Positions 12,886 through 24,427 of a DNA stretch of 64,000 nt are shown here, in pieces; within the stretch, counting starts at the first letter, position 1; each line of letters opens with the position of its first letter. The stretch is taken from positions 1 through 64,000 of the forward strand of contig VDFB02262720.1 of NCBI GenBank assembly GCA_007258455.2, written 5' to 3'. The stretch comes from Sequoia sempervirens (Eukaryota; Streptophyta; Pinopsida; Cupressales; Cupressaceae). The position numbers and the translations under genes are program-made. The notes under the pieces are model-generated. The model searched no databases and was not told the origin of the DNA. It was given only the letters and a program-made list of their open reading frames with translations.

Positions 12886-13264
12886 CAAACCATAGTTTAG
12901 GATGTCATGAATTCAATCTACAAGGAGAAAATAATTAGCCATTTGTAATAAAACAACTTACACAAGAGAAAGATGTAATAGGAAATATGTTGTAAATACT
13001 TGGCAATACTTGAGAATAAAATCCACTCCAAGGGAACAAACCTCCAAAATACTCCAATAAGAAGAAAATTTGCAATATGATGATCGTAAACTAACCACTA
13101 GCTCCTATATGTATCATACTTATGTCATGGATGACGCATAAAATAGCATAGCTAACTATATAAGACTATATTAATGATCATATAAATTAATTAAAAGTTA
13201 AGGTAGCCACACACAAACTAGGTACCATAAACCTATGCATACTATAGGATTAAGGTTGTAGCAT
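12886..13264 (-). repeat. Possible 3' LTR of the minus-strand gypsy element
   Basis: On the minus strand the integrase remnant is followed by a polypurine tract, CTAAAGAGGGGGGCATG (about 13263-13279). A sequence beginning TGCTACAACC then follows, as expected for a 3' LTR. The lower boundary is a guess, and no matching 5' LTR was found beyond 18.7 kb, so this is a placement inference. Confidence 0.35.
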
Positions 13265-13449
13265 GCCCCCCTCTTTAGAGAAGCATTGTCCTTAGTGATA
13301 ATCAATTATGGATGCTTTTGTACCAAATCCTAATTTTTCCACAACATCTTTAGTTGAAGAGTTCTTACATGTGACCAGGTAGTCTAGATGATTTCCCTTG
13401 TCTGTAGCATCTTAATGCATGTTTGAAGGATTCCCTCAAGGTCAAAAAA

Positions 13450-14855
13450 TATTCTAGCCTCTTCATCAATATTAGGTAAATCAATCTATGTTGTGCAACT
13501 CGTTTTTTTGATAACCCTTTTTAAGTGTAAACATGGAAGACTAAACTTGTTTTTATTGATTTAGGTTACTTTGATTTTTTGTGCTACATTTCCAACCCTC
13601 CACAACACCTTAAAAGGACCATAATACTTGGGTGCAAGCTTGTTATCTTTCTATTATTATTTTAATGACATTTAATTATATGGTTGTAATTGCATAAAGA
13701 CCTAATCTTCCACTTCAAAAGTTGTTGCATTTTGGTGTTGGTCAGCTTATTGCTTGATTTTTTTTGTCATTGTCAAGTTATCCCCATGATTAGCAAGGAC
13801 CTATTATCGATGTTGAATATGCTATTCAATTATACAAAACTTTGAGGGTCCCCATAATGATGAGGTGATTGATGGTGGATGGCATCTGTATAGTGCCAAA
13901 AATGAAGCCATTTAAAAAAAAAATTAGAAATAAATATCATACCAACATTCTACTAGTGACAACCATTACACCCATCTCTCTTGTTTATCTAAAGTAAATC
14001 ATAAGAGATAACCCTCCAAGAATTTTTTTCCACCTCAATTTAACCATCTAATTGGGGTTGATATGATAAACTATGAGCAAATTGAGTGCCCAAACATCAA
14101 AATAAGTTAGTCCAAAATTTTCTTGTAAATATAGGATCATGATTACTTACTATGACTTTTGTTGTCCCATGTAAATTTTTATAAATAGTATTCATAAAGG
14201 TGTTGCCACATTTTTACTACAAATGGGTGTGTAAAAGTACATACATTTGCATATTTAGTGAGTCAATTCACAATAACCATGATGACATTTTTTCTTAAAA
14301 TCTAGGAAAAAGTGTGATGAAATCCATAGATGCTTCCTCCCACCTTTGACTTGGAATAGGTAAGGGTTGCATAAGATAAATTCTTAATTGTATCTCATTT
14401 ATTTTTTTGGCATGTCATACATTCTTCTACAAATTTTTGAACATCCCCTTTAATCCCCTCCTCGAAGAAGTATTTCTTGATTATATGATGAGTCTTCAAG
14501 AATCTAGAGTGCCCACTTACTGGAGAAGCATGCAGTTCTACAAACACTCTAACCTTAAGGGTTGATTTCCTACATAAATATAACTTGGTACACCTCCCCC
14601 CACCTTTGACTTATAATAAATAATGGTTTTGTAAAATAGATTCTTAATCTTCTCCCCTTTATTTAGTTGGCATACCATACATTCTGCTACAAAATTTTGA
14701 ACATCCTCTTTAATCCCCTCTTAAAAGAAATCTTCCTTGACTCTATGATAAGTCTTCAAGAATCCAAAGTGCTCACTTACTAGAGAAGCATTTAGTTCTA
14801 CCAAGACCTTAAACTTAAGGGATGAATTCATATATAAGTATAAATTGTACTTGTA
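13450..14855 (-). pseudogene. Gypsy integrase remnant with duplicated zinc-finger part
   Basis: The catalytic core reads EEASMDFITLFP near 14330-14300 and VSNHDPIFTRKFW near 14150. The family motif at the second position is normally SDRD, so the catalytic Asp appears to be Asn here. The third-position Glu survives after a stop. The C-terminal part keeps LAPKYYGPFKVLWRVGNVA near 13640-13590. The HHCC-finger segment is present twice (see the 260-bp repeat). Active-site change plus stops mean it is inactive. Confidence 0.8.
14335..14854 (-). repeat. 260-bp tandem duplication inside integrase
   Basis: The sequence starting CACCTTTGAC at 14341 returns at 14601, and AGTCTTCAAG at 14491 returns at 14751, a constant offset of 260. 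The two copies (about 14335-14594 and 14595-14854) are clearly similar but differ at many positions, so the duplication is old. Each copy encodes the HHCC zinc-finger part of integrase on the minus strand. Confidence 0.85.
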
Positions 14856-15194
14856 CCATAAAGCATTTCCTTTTCATATAAATTTATTTGACACAACTAA
14901 ATCTTGTTGGAGTTTCTCAATGAGTGAATGAGTATTCAAGTCCTTCTCCAACTCTTTTCATTCCTAATCCACCCCAACATACCTACAATATGGAAATAGA
15001 ATATAATAGAAACTTTTTAGGTTTATCTCTCTTATATAGATCATCAATCACAAAATTCTCCTTTCTTTTCTTATATATGTTCTCAAAATCATATCCAACA
15101 TATTTGTGACCCATTTTTGTTATTCGTATGAAAACCTATATTCCAAGAATTATTTGAGACTATCATTATTTTCATTACATTAATATGTCTTTCC

Positions 15195-15665
15195 ATTAGA
15201 TAAGGTCTCCCATATTTAACAACATGCATGATAGCTAACATTTCATTCTCATAAAATAGCTTCAAAAAATTATTACTTTTGAGTTGTTGGCTCTCAAATG
15301 TTATAGGTATTATTGCATGAGTACTACTCCTATACCATGTCCTAAAGCATCACATTCCAAAATGACTATTTTAGGAAAAACTAGGGTAGCTATAACTACA
15401 GTTGTGCACATGACTTCCTTTATTTTCTCATATTCCCTAACAACTTCCTCATTCCACTAGAAGGAATCCTAAACTTCAAAAAGGCTATTGTACACGATCT
15501 TATGCTACCATAATTCTTTAAAAACCAACAATAGTAACTTATAAAATCTAAGAGACTCCATAGGTTGTTGAGGGTATTGTACGTTTTCCATTCTACAATG
15601 GCCTTGATCTCATGAGGCTCCAACTTGACTCCCTTATGTGAAATAATATGACCTAAATACTCCAT
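15195..15665 (-). pseudogene. Gypsy RT connection and RNase H fragment
   Basis: The open part at 15665-15420 starts with MEYLGHIISHKGVKLEPHEI, the highly typical end of a gypsy RT. It is followed by a connection region that has lost most conserved residues. RNase H can be read near 15380-15300 as ILECDALGHGIGVVL, then a stop. The segment aligns in order with 6120-6560 of the plus-strand element. Confidence 0.8.
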
Positions 15666-15954
15666 TTATTTGAATCCAAACACACGTTTAGATGATTTAG
15701 CATAAATTTGATGTTGTCAAAGAATTTAAAAAATTGTATTTACATGTTGTAAGTGTTCGTCCCAGTTTTGTTTTATAGTGAGATATCATAAAAAATAATA
15801 AAATAAATTTCTACATAAAAGGATTGAAGATAGAGTTGATCAAACTTTGAAGTATAGATGGTGCATTTGTGAGACCAAAAAAGACATCACCAAAAATTCA
15901 TAGTTGTCCTCATGGGATGAAAAGTTATCTTATGTACATATTCATCTTTAATTC

Positions 15955-16200
15955 TTATTTGAGGATAACCAGGACAAAGATCAAGTTTGGTTGAATAAAT
16001 AATATCATATTCTCATTTATCAAATCATCAATTAGTAATATGGGACAATTATATTTTATTGTGTACTTGTTGAGCTCTCTACAATCTAGAAATATCCTCC
16101 AAGTGTCATCTTTCTTATGCATGATTACCATTAGAGAGAAGAAATATAACATATGGATACATATATAGGGATTGATATTGGGTAGTTGACTCCTTGGTAC
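15955..16200 (-). pseudogene. Gypsy reverse transcriptase fragment (fingers/palm)
   Basis: The open part at 16152-15955 reads MHKKDDTWRIFLDCRELNKY and continues into the ILLIDDLINE region, the normal start of a gypsy RT palm. Further down the minus strand the reading keeps FGLTNAPSILQSL and then ILLFF, where the catalytic FFDD should follow. Here the sequence shifts frame and the two Asp are not readable in phase (about 15780-15800). The polymerase active site is therefore lost. Confidence 0.8.
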
Positions 16201-16571
16201 TAGTGGAAAGGCATGATCATGATTCCTTTATGAGGCAATTCTTTTGAAATCTCTCTAAAAACTACTAAATAATTGTCTATAATTACTTGCAAATTTGGTG
16301 TGTAGAAGCTTTTGAGTGAGATTCTTCTAATAGAAAAAAAAAATGAGCCACAAATCTATTTGCCTCCTTATTAAGCATATTTGTATTTAATGAGAGTTTA
16401 TCATTTGTGGATACTTTGCATGCAATCCTCTTAGTTCTATCGTCCCTCCTATTGAGTGAAAGTACATAAATAGATCCTAATTCATCCCAATTATCCCCAA
16501 TGTAGTAATTTATTGTACTCCTAAAATAATGTTTGTTGCACCCATGAAGACAACAAACATTAGGTATATAT

Positions 16572-17445
16572 ATATATCACCCAACACTCTCTTGAAGTGC
16601 TTTTTTGATATGTTGATGATTAGATAGAAAATACATAATTATAAGGCTATAACAAGAGTGGATGCTCAAATGGGATGAGAGGCCTTCAATTTATAGATTT
16701 TCCTTGAGAGGGAAATCAAGGACCAAGATGCATTGGTTAATAGATGGTTGAAATTTATTGAGGATTAGGGTTTGGATTAAATTTGTAGTCATGTGACAAG
16801 TGTCCCATGAGGTTTAAGAGCTAAATGTGAGGAATGGAGGGCTCACAATTAATGAGAACTCTTAAGCAAAGGAGATTGGAAAAATATCAAAAGAAGATTA
16901 ATTGGAAAATGTGGCTAGGAGGTCAATGATGAGGAATGGACATAGGAAATAGTGGATGGATAAGATTTGTTGGAATATTTGAAAATGGTATCTTGGGAGA
17001 CAAGATTTTATTTCTAAAAAGATAACATTTGAATTTTTAGAAGAGGCAAGATTTGTCTTGTTGCACATTCGCAAGGATGTGGGAAATTTAAAATTAATAT
17101 TTATTGAAAAGAGAATCCTTATCACATGTGCACATGATTATGGATTAATTAGAATAAATCAATTAATTAATTATTTAGTAATTAATTGATTTAGTTGAAT
17201 AATTTTGGGGATAAGGTTGACTTAATTAAACAAATATGAATTTATTTAAGATGAGGGATAAAGGTCAAGGTTAAACTTACTTAAATAAATATAAATTATT
17301 TAATTAAGGGGGATAAAGGTAAAGTGATAAATTAATTAATTAAAAAAGTAATTGTTTATTTAATTGGCTAGGATAGGGTAAAGTCAAATGTGGTCGAGTA
17401 TGGAAAATCTAGGGGGGGGTGTATACCTAAATTAATATATATTTA
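16572..17445. mobile_element. Nested insertion in the gypsy protease region, possible solo LTR
   Basis: In the plus-strand relative the two halves of the protease region are about 170 bases apart; here they are about 0.9 kb apart. The extra DNA begins near TATATATATATCACCC (16565-16580) and ends near AGGGGGGGGTGTATACC (17410-17430). It has no coding sequence and contains AATTAATTAATTA words and repeated GGATAAAGGT blocks. Length and context fit a solo LTR or short non-autonomous element. I could not find a convincing target duplication or TG...CA ends. Confidence 0.45.
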
Positions 17446-17589
17446 AGAAACTAGCTTCTTGTTTATGATGTTACGAGTGCTTCTTACATATATCAACATT
17501 GTTATTCAATATTTATTCAATAAACCCACTATCTTGAGAGTATGTGGTGTGATAGTTATAGAAACCACATGAAGAAAAATGGTTGGTTT

Positions 17590-18720
17590 GATATCTCCCA
17601 ATTTCTCATCTATCTCATGTTTCTCTCTAATATTGTTTATTCTCCCTCTTCTTCCTCACTTGGTCCTTCAGTATAGAACAATTTATTTGCAATACACTTA
17701 TGTCCTCAACTATATTTTGTTCACAGTTAAAACATAACCCTTTAGCTCTTTTCTCTTCATTTTGTTTTGGAATCAGTCAAGTAGGATAAGGAAGTGACTA
17801 TGTAGGAGCACTTATATCTATTATGTTTACAAAACCTTGTTATAGATTGGATACAAAATTTTCCTCTACCTACCTTTTAATAATCATTCTTTGGGACATA
17901 AAATTTGGATGGAACATGCATACCTCATATTTTATTCAATCTTTTAAACCCCCTGGAAATAATCTTTTTGTTGTAACAAGATCCACTCTTAAGGACAAAG
18001 TGCAGATTGTTGATTATAGTCCTTGATCGTACCTATTTAATTTAATTTGGTAAGCTAGCTAAATAAGCTATCCATAATATTTTCACTATAATGTGTACTG
18101 AGTTCCTCTTATAAGATAGACTATGTAACAACACATCCCTTCTTTTTTTCTCTTCATGCCAAGAAATATACCAAACAAATTAGTTTGATTCTCAGTATAA
18201 GAATTGTATTACTTTTATTTTTATACTCAACATGGTGAAGATCAATAAATTGATCCATTTAGAAAATCCAATTATTTGGATCCTTGCCATAAAAAAAAAT
18301 CATATCCATATTTGGTGTGAATCACCTAAACATAAAATTATTTATGTGATAATCCATCTTTTGTTTTGGGTTAATTTCAAAATAATCATGTCCCTTGGAA
18401 TACCCATCATCTTATCAAATCTTGTGGTGTGATCTTATTGGTTGGGAATCTCTAGAACCTTGGCAAGAAGTTACTTGTTCCAATTTTTCATTGTGGTCTC
18501 CTATCTATTAGGTCTCAAATTCATTGCTCCACTTCCTAGAACAAATCTTACTCACAAGGCCAAGGTTGTCATCATATGGGTAAAATAGTTCATTAACAAA
18601 ACCATGGAGGATATTAAGTTAACTCAACAAGAGTGGGTTAGATATTCTACACTTTTAGATCATCTTAGGCTCAAGAGGATATTCCTATGGGTATACTTGA
18701 ATATGTTTTAAAGATCTCTT
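17590..18720 (-). pseudogene. Gypsy gag remnant
   Basis: The minus strand keeps KAKGLCFNC, then after a frameshift GHKCIANKLFYTEGPSEEEG, at about 17745-17640. This matches the zinc knuckle and acidic tail of the other element. Upstream, around 18440-18230, a gag phrase with GKDPNNWIF and MDQF is readable. The frame is broken many times. The true start cannot be placed; about 18700 is where similarity to the related gag fades. Confidence 0.7.
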
Positions 18721-21095
18721 AAGATAACACCATGGAACAAATGATAACCAAACCTAACTAGTTAATTCAACCCCTAAAACTATCATTGGACTAAACAAAA
18801 TAACTATCCCTAACCCCTATATAGTTGATATACCACATTGGAAACAATCACAAGGTGGGGTGAGCTTCATGAATCAGAGATAATGTTCTTCAATGCTCCA
18901 TACAAATAGTGAAATTGTGAACTCACAAGGTGGAACTGAATATAAATGATTTTATAATTTTCAGTTTGTATTTTGGTGACTGGAAACATACAAGATATTT
19001 GTGCCTATTCTAGGGCCATAGAGTCAAAGTGAACAAGAAGAAACAAAAAAGAAAAGATGAAATTTTTTAAGTGATCTATGGCTTCAAGAATCAACATACA
19101 CTAGTTTCAACTACATCTACGTACTTATCCATCAATATACTACTCAAACTCAAATAAAATTATAAAAGAGACCACAATAATTATAACAAAATCAAAGCCC
19201 TAACAGGCTCCTTTAATGGAATTTGCATTCGCAATAACAAATGTGTTGAAGAAAATACATCAAGATCAATATTTTCTTTGAGTCTCAATACATACAAATG
19301 GATACATGCATTTCAAAGTGATGATTACAATAAATATTTATTAGTTTGAAAAATTCCCCACACTTTGACTCACTGATTTGCACTTGATACTTCATTGGTT
19401 GCCCTTTTGAATATGTGCCTACATCTCTTTGCTCTTCATGTACTCTCCAATGATAAAAATGATTGTTAAAAATAAAAAATAAAACCTCATGACAAGGGCC
19501 AACCCTAAAGAAAACCATTGTAGCAACTTTGAACCAATTATTTGATGAACATTCCCACCAAAATAGATGCATCAGATTAAATGAGAATATTTGCAATTAC
19601 TTATGGTAGTTGGGTCAAGTGGCACCATTAATGTGGGTGGGAGAAATAGAGGCATATATAGTAGTAATGACAATAGGTGAATTTGAAATCTATGGGAAGA
19701 CATGTTTGGAACCAAAATTATCATTAAATTAAATTATGGCTGGTAAAGAATCACCAATGACACCTTGATTCATTGGAAAACCCAACTGAGAAGCAATCAC
19801 ATGCCCAAAAATATTCAATCAAATATAACTCATCTAGAACTCAAAATAGCACTTCGCAAGAAAATTAAGGTCATGTGGACATGCTGGTCCTTTTGTGAGA
19901 ATTTTACCCGCTACCAAATCTGCACATTTGAAAGATGTCAGGTACACTTGAAAACACCTACCAAATATTTTATTAGTTTATCGATCTTCAAATGCATGTG
20001 GAAAAAACAAGTGAACATGCACTTTACAACATGTCAATTTCATATGAAAAGTCTCACTGGTAATGTCAACAAGCAAGGTAACAACAAAAAAAGAGGAATA
20101 CGATGGATGAGATAAAAGAAGATATCGGACAACTGCATCAAAACCAGATGTGGAAGATTTGAAAATGGGAGTAGGAAATGTGAAGTTGAAGTTGGAAGGG
20201 AAATTACCACAAAAGGAGAGTTGAGGGGAAAATGAAGGGAACAAGACATTTGCAAGTGAAATGTGAAGTTCACTTGGAAATACCCGCTAAGAGGAAGATG
20301 ATGTCATTTGACCCACAAAACCTTTACTTAGCTGATTTTGGGATGCACTTGCAAGAAAATGACAAGCAAGCAGAAATAGTGGGGAAATGATCAAGATGTT
20401 GAAATGTGAAGTTCACTTGGAAATGCCCATAAAGTTTTGGTTAGGCACATTTTCCCCACGAGAATAACTAAGTGAACCAGATATAGAAGGAGAGAAAAGG
20501 TGAAGTTGTTGATGGAAGAAGAATTTCTACAAAACCAACACTTAGTAATCATTTTTCTACTTGAGACATTTTGCAAGAATATTTAACAAAACTAGACATC
20601 AGCAAGGAAAACCAACTGAGCCAAACATTGTGGGGAAAATGAGATGTCCCAAATGGAAGGAAAATACCTGCAATGGCATAACTTATTAACCGTAAGGAAT
20701 TTCTCAAAACTTCAAAAGGAAACTTAGCTTAATTTTTCATGATCTATCCATTGGCACTAACAAATTTTAGACAAAACCCAACCCATGACTAATTTCTCAT
20801 TATGAATTTGGGAAAAATTGCTAATGCACAAAAAAGGGGCAGGGACTTAGCCAAAAAGGAAAATACAAATCTGAGTCCCAAAAGAGGCTTTGGTTGGGGA
20901 CATTTGCCTCTTATAGGCACATAAAGAATCCAAATCTCCAAGTAGACTGCCAAAATCTCAAAATTACAACACACCATATTGACCCATAAGGAATAAGACT
21001 TCTCGATGATAAAATCAAAACAACAAATTTATCATTGACTCACCAATCAAAAAAATTTGAGGTGCCATTAATTATGAGAAGCAATGCTTTAAATT
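18721..21095. other. No gene recognised; internal short repeats
   Basis: Open frames of 100-116 codons at 19285-19596 (minus) and 19765-20115 (plus) have no recognisable domain and unremarkable composition. Between 20180 and 20430 the word ATGTGAAGTTCACTTGGAAAT occurs twice, 143 bases apart, with weaker related blocks nearby. This suggests an old repeat unit. Nothing else is supported. Confidence 0.4.
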
Positions 21096-21098
21096 TTG

Positions 21099-21740
21099 TT
21101 AATACATAGGTAACTCCATCAATTCGCCCTCAACATTCATGAGAAGGTACACATTGAACTTGTACCTCTCCGCTACTCTATACAGACCAAGCCATAAGGG
21201 TTCAAATTTTCCATGCTTTCCCTTATCTTTAGACTTTGAATTACACAAAATAACCAAATCACCCATATGAAACTCACTTGGTGACACATTCCTATCATGA
21301 AATTGTTTCATGATCTTATGATGAATAATTTTATCACAGGCTTCTCTTCGTCATTCATCCAAATCAACCTAGGCCATAACCCTATGTGACATTTCTTCAC
21401 CATCCTAAAATAGATAATATACAGGTAGCCTGAAACTGATAGACATATTTACCTCTGATCCATAAACTAAAATAGATTACACCTAATAAACTATTTGATT
21501 GTAACTCTATCGAGCTAAAGAGCAAACATGAGATTGTCATCCCATATCCTTGTGTTATGATCTAAAGTTCCTTTGATGATCTTCATCAATCTCTTGTTTC
21601 TAGACTCTAACTTTTCCATTACTCTATGGATGATAGGTTGAAGAATGTACCAAGTCAAAACAAAACTTAGTAGAAATATCTTGCATATCCTTTGACTTGA
21701 AACACATAGCATTATCAACAACAAAATCCATTGCTCCCTA
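21099..21740 (-). pseudogene. Ty3/gypsy integrase fragment (third element)
   Basis: The part at 21724-21515 covers the end of the integrase core. In mixed frames the YHPQSNG box is readable, followed by KLESRNKRLMKIIKGTLDHN and IWDDNLMFAL. The part at 21311-21099 is the C-terminal domain: MKQFHDRNVSPSEFHMGDLV, then FEPLWLGLYRV. This DLV...WLGPY pattern is typical of the Athila/Tat-type gypsy integrase tail and differs from the other two gypsy elements here. The rest of the element is not found, so it is an isolated piece. Confidence 0.78.
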
Positions 21741-21794
21741 GAAAATTAACTTTTATCTTCTTGCATTGCAACCATACATATTCATTCCATCAAT

Positions 21795-22635
21795 CCACCC
21801 ATAGCAGGAAAACTCGAAGAGTACTCAATTGACTTACCATGAATCATGAGTTTTCTAGCTCACCATGCTAAGTCAACATGACTCAACACCAAGTTAGGGG
21901 TGAGTCAAGTCGAGTGCTCGGTAAGTTTTTCCTAGGACTCAACCAAGTTTTCCGTTGAGACTCACTAGTTCTCGGCACAAACTCTCCTAGCGACAAGATA
22001 AAATAGAACCCACACAATTTTCACTATTTCACTTTGGTTTTTGGCATTTTATGGTGTTATTTTTTCCAGCATGAGACATCTTTGTCATCCACTTGACAAG
22101 AACATGTTGAGAAAGGATTGGAAAAATGAAGATTCGGTTAGAAATAGTAAAGACTTGGTGTTGGAGAAAAAATGAAAATATAGTGACAAAATTGTGAAAG
22201 ATAGCATTCAACATGAAGGTTTGTGTGATCTCAAATGCCTTAATTTGGTCATGGTGGTGGGGGCTACACCCCTCAACCTTGCCCTATACTACAACAAGGA
22301 ATGTGCCAAGGGCACTACCCCTTAACCCCTCTGGAGGTTCCACCCCCAAACCCCTACCTATCATTGCCCCTATTTTGTCCCAAAATCCAAACCCTTGGTC
22401 CCTAGACCCCCTTCTAAGACTCCGTGGAACGATGTCATTTATTGATTTGAGGGTCATATGACAATATTTGAATTATGACAAGTTAATGATCAAAATAGAC
22501 TTGTGTTCTGTAAATGCATCAATTTCTATTTTTTTGTGTAATTATGTTTTTATTTTGCCGAGTACAAAGTCTAAGTCAATTTCTTTTTGTTGAGTCTAAG
22601 CTAAGTCTGAGTTTTCAAACTTTGGTGATATCCAT
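21795..22635. mobile_element. Possible non-autonomous DNA transposon with GAGTC subterminal repeats
   Basis: Both ends are packed with GAGTC/GACTC words. The left end (21800-21985) reads GGAAAACTCGAAGAGTACTC, then ATTGACTTA, and later CTCGGCA. The right end (22555-22625), read on the minus strand, shows GAAAACTCAGACTTAG, AAATTGACTTA and CTCGGCA in the same order. This is the arrangement of hAT-like subterminal repeats. The interior has no transposase. A target duplication was not found, so boundaries are approximate. Confidence 0.45.
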
Positions 22636-24248
22636 TACTCTATGATCCCATCACATAATGGGCTCAACCCAAAGAACAACAAACCCTTTCACCACCTATC
22701 CCGAGATTTGCTTTCCCTCCTAAACCAAACACTCCCCAACCAATGTTACTTGCATGCCTCCATATGCCACCAAGCTCAAATAACTTATCTCCACTCAATT
22801 ATTGGAAATGGGAGCCTCTAGACCTCTTCTCCAATGGTATAATTCCAACAAATATTGATGATGTAATTCCAACTAGGGGTAACCCCATGTAAATTGTTGT
22901 GACCTTAGCAAATTTGCATTTTCCTTCATGTTTGGTAATGATTTTGACATTGATGCCATGATTTGTGAGAGTTGCCAAAAGTCTTTAAATCTGAACAAGT
23001 ACATGAAAACAAAAGCAAACATAAAGTCATGCGCTAAGCAAATACCCAACTAGAAATCTATAAAAACCCACTCCTCAACAACCCTAAATCCCCCAGCAAT
23101 TTCCCTCCCATAAAACCTAGCATTTCTACCACTACTCCCTCTTCTCACATTCCTAATACTATTACTCCATCTTCTAGCAGTGCAACCACTTCTACTCCCT
23201 CTCATAATCACCCACTTATCAACACATACCATACCACCACCCCTAAGCCCACAAGAAAATCATAATTACAGCCTCTATTGTGATTGGCATAAATTATGAG
23301 GGAATTCCCTTTAGACGAGGAAGGCATTCTGAAACTACAAAGAATGCATGAGTACACAAGATCAATTTTCAAACATAGAGAGAACACAAGCACGTACTAC
23401 TTCTACATTATAGTGCTTATTTGAGTATTGGAGCACTAATACACATTATACAGCCGTCATGCTTTTCAAAAGCATCAACAATAACAGAAACAATCTCCAA
23501 CAAATTCCAATCAACAATTTACATCTTCAGAACGGCAGTCCCCTAAGACCAAGACAATACTGTTGGTGGCACAACTCATATACACGTTCCGTAGAGGAAT
23601 GTTGCATTTATTAATTATATTACCAGAAACAAGTAAAGGAGCATCCTACGCATTAGCAGCATCAATGATCCATAAACTGAAGTGGATACTCCTCACCAGC
23701 TTATCAACAACACATATCTAACAATTAGCCCTAATTAAACACAAAAATGACTAATAAGTCTGGTAAGATGCAAGTTACAACACAATCAATCTAGTATCAC
23801 TTGCAGCATTAAACAAACATGGAATGACATGTAAAACACTGATAAAAAAGAGAAAAGTGTAAGACAATGACTGTACACATGATATACCTTGGAGAAACCC
23901 TGCAAAGGGAGAAAAACTCCAGGAAGAGTGAGCCACCAGCTCCTCATTCACCATATCCAGTCATAAATACATTGCAGAAGGATGCCCATAACATCAAAAC
24001 ATGCTCCTCAATATGACAACGAAGATAGAACATCTCAAATGAATTTTGCAACCTCACAAACCCAGCACCACAATCAGTTTCCCTGCATAAGGAGCATAAT
24101 ATGTGGATTATAAAGTAAGCCAACCCTACCACATGTGAAAGTCGTATGCAACCTTTCCCTACCTCTAGTGGTGCCAAAAGCACTTCATACACTTGGAAGG
24201 TTGTAATGACTGACCCAAATAAAAAATTGATTTTCTACTGCTGTTTGA
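22636..24248. other. No gene recognised
   Basis: Several short open frames exist, but none has a domain or splice-consistent neighbours. Composition is less AT-rich than other gaps, and some parts could be decayed transposon or intron sequence. I see no supported feature. Confidence 0.4.
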
Positions 24249-24265
24249 AGGTTTTCTGTGTTTGT

Positions 24266-24410
24266 GCCCGTATTGGCATGGTGTGATGGTTTATAGGTGG
24301 CATTGTTGTTCTTGCCACCAAGGTTCAAACCCCATTGGGGTGGTATTGTTGAATGGTTGTATTCGGTTCATAGCTCCAGTCAAAAGCGTTTACCCCTTGA
24401 ATAAAAAAAA
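24266..24410 (+). mobile_element. tRNA-derived SINE with 17-bp target duplication
   Basis: The 145-bp body is flanked by the direct repeat AGGTTTTCTGTGTTTGT at 24249-24265 and 24411-24427. It has an A-box-like TGGCATGGTG near 24275, a B box GGTTCAAACCCC at 24322-24333, and ends in an A run after GAATAAAAAAAA. Pol III boxes, A tail and a target duplication together define a SINE, mobilised by LINE machinery. The perfect duplication shows a fairly recent insertion. Its 3' segment around 24365-24388 is shared with the retroposon at 42512-43304. Confidence 0.9.
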
Positions 24411-24427
24411 AGGTTTTCTGTGTTTGT

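Larger units (their letters stand above)
13300..18720 (-). mobile_element. Degenerate Ty3/gypsy retrotransposon, same family as 3.9-8.0 kb
   Basis: Reading the minus strand from 18.7 kb downward gives gag, protease, RT, RNase H and integrase in gypsy order. Gag phrases such as GKDPNNWIF lie near 18300. The zinc knuckle region (KAKGLCFNC) lies near 17720-17745. Protease is split, with one half near 17480-17570 and the other near 16480-16570. RT lies at about 16200-15780, RNase H around 15660-15200, integrase from about 14850 to 13450. Close nucleotide similarity to the plus-strand element in the protease and zinc-knuckle regions shows the two are relatives. Stops and frameshifts occur throughout. 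A foreign segment of about 0.9 kb and a 260-bp internal duplication are described separately. Confidence 0.85.

Noticed and set aside
14335..14854. CRISPR-like repeat arrangement or tandem gene
   Set aside because: The 260-bp repeat is an internal duplication of integrase; CRISPR arrays are not expected in a plant nuclear genome and no short regular repeats with spacers exist here.
19765..20115. 116-codon plus-strand frame
   Set aside because: Composition and overlapping minus-strand frames suggest chance; no start context or domain supports it.
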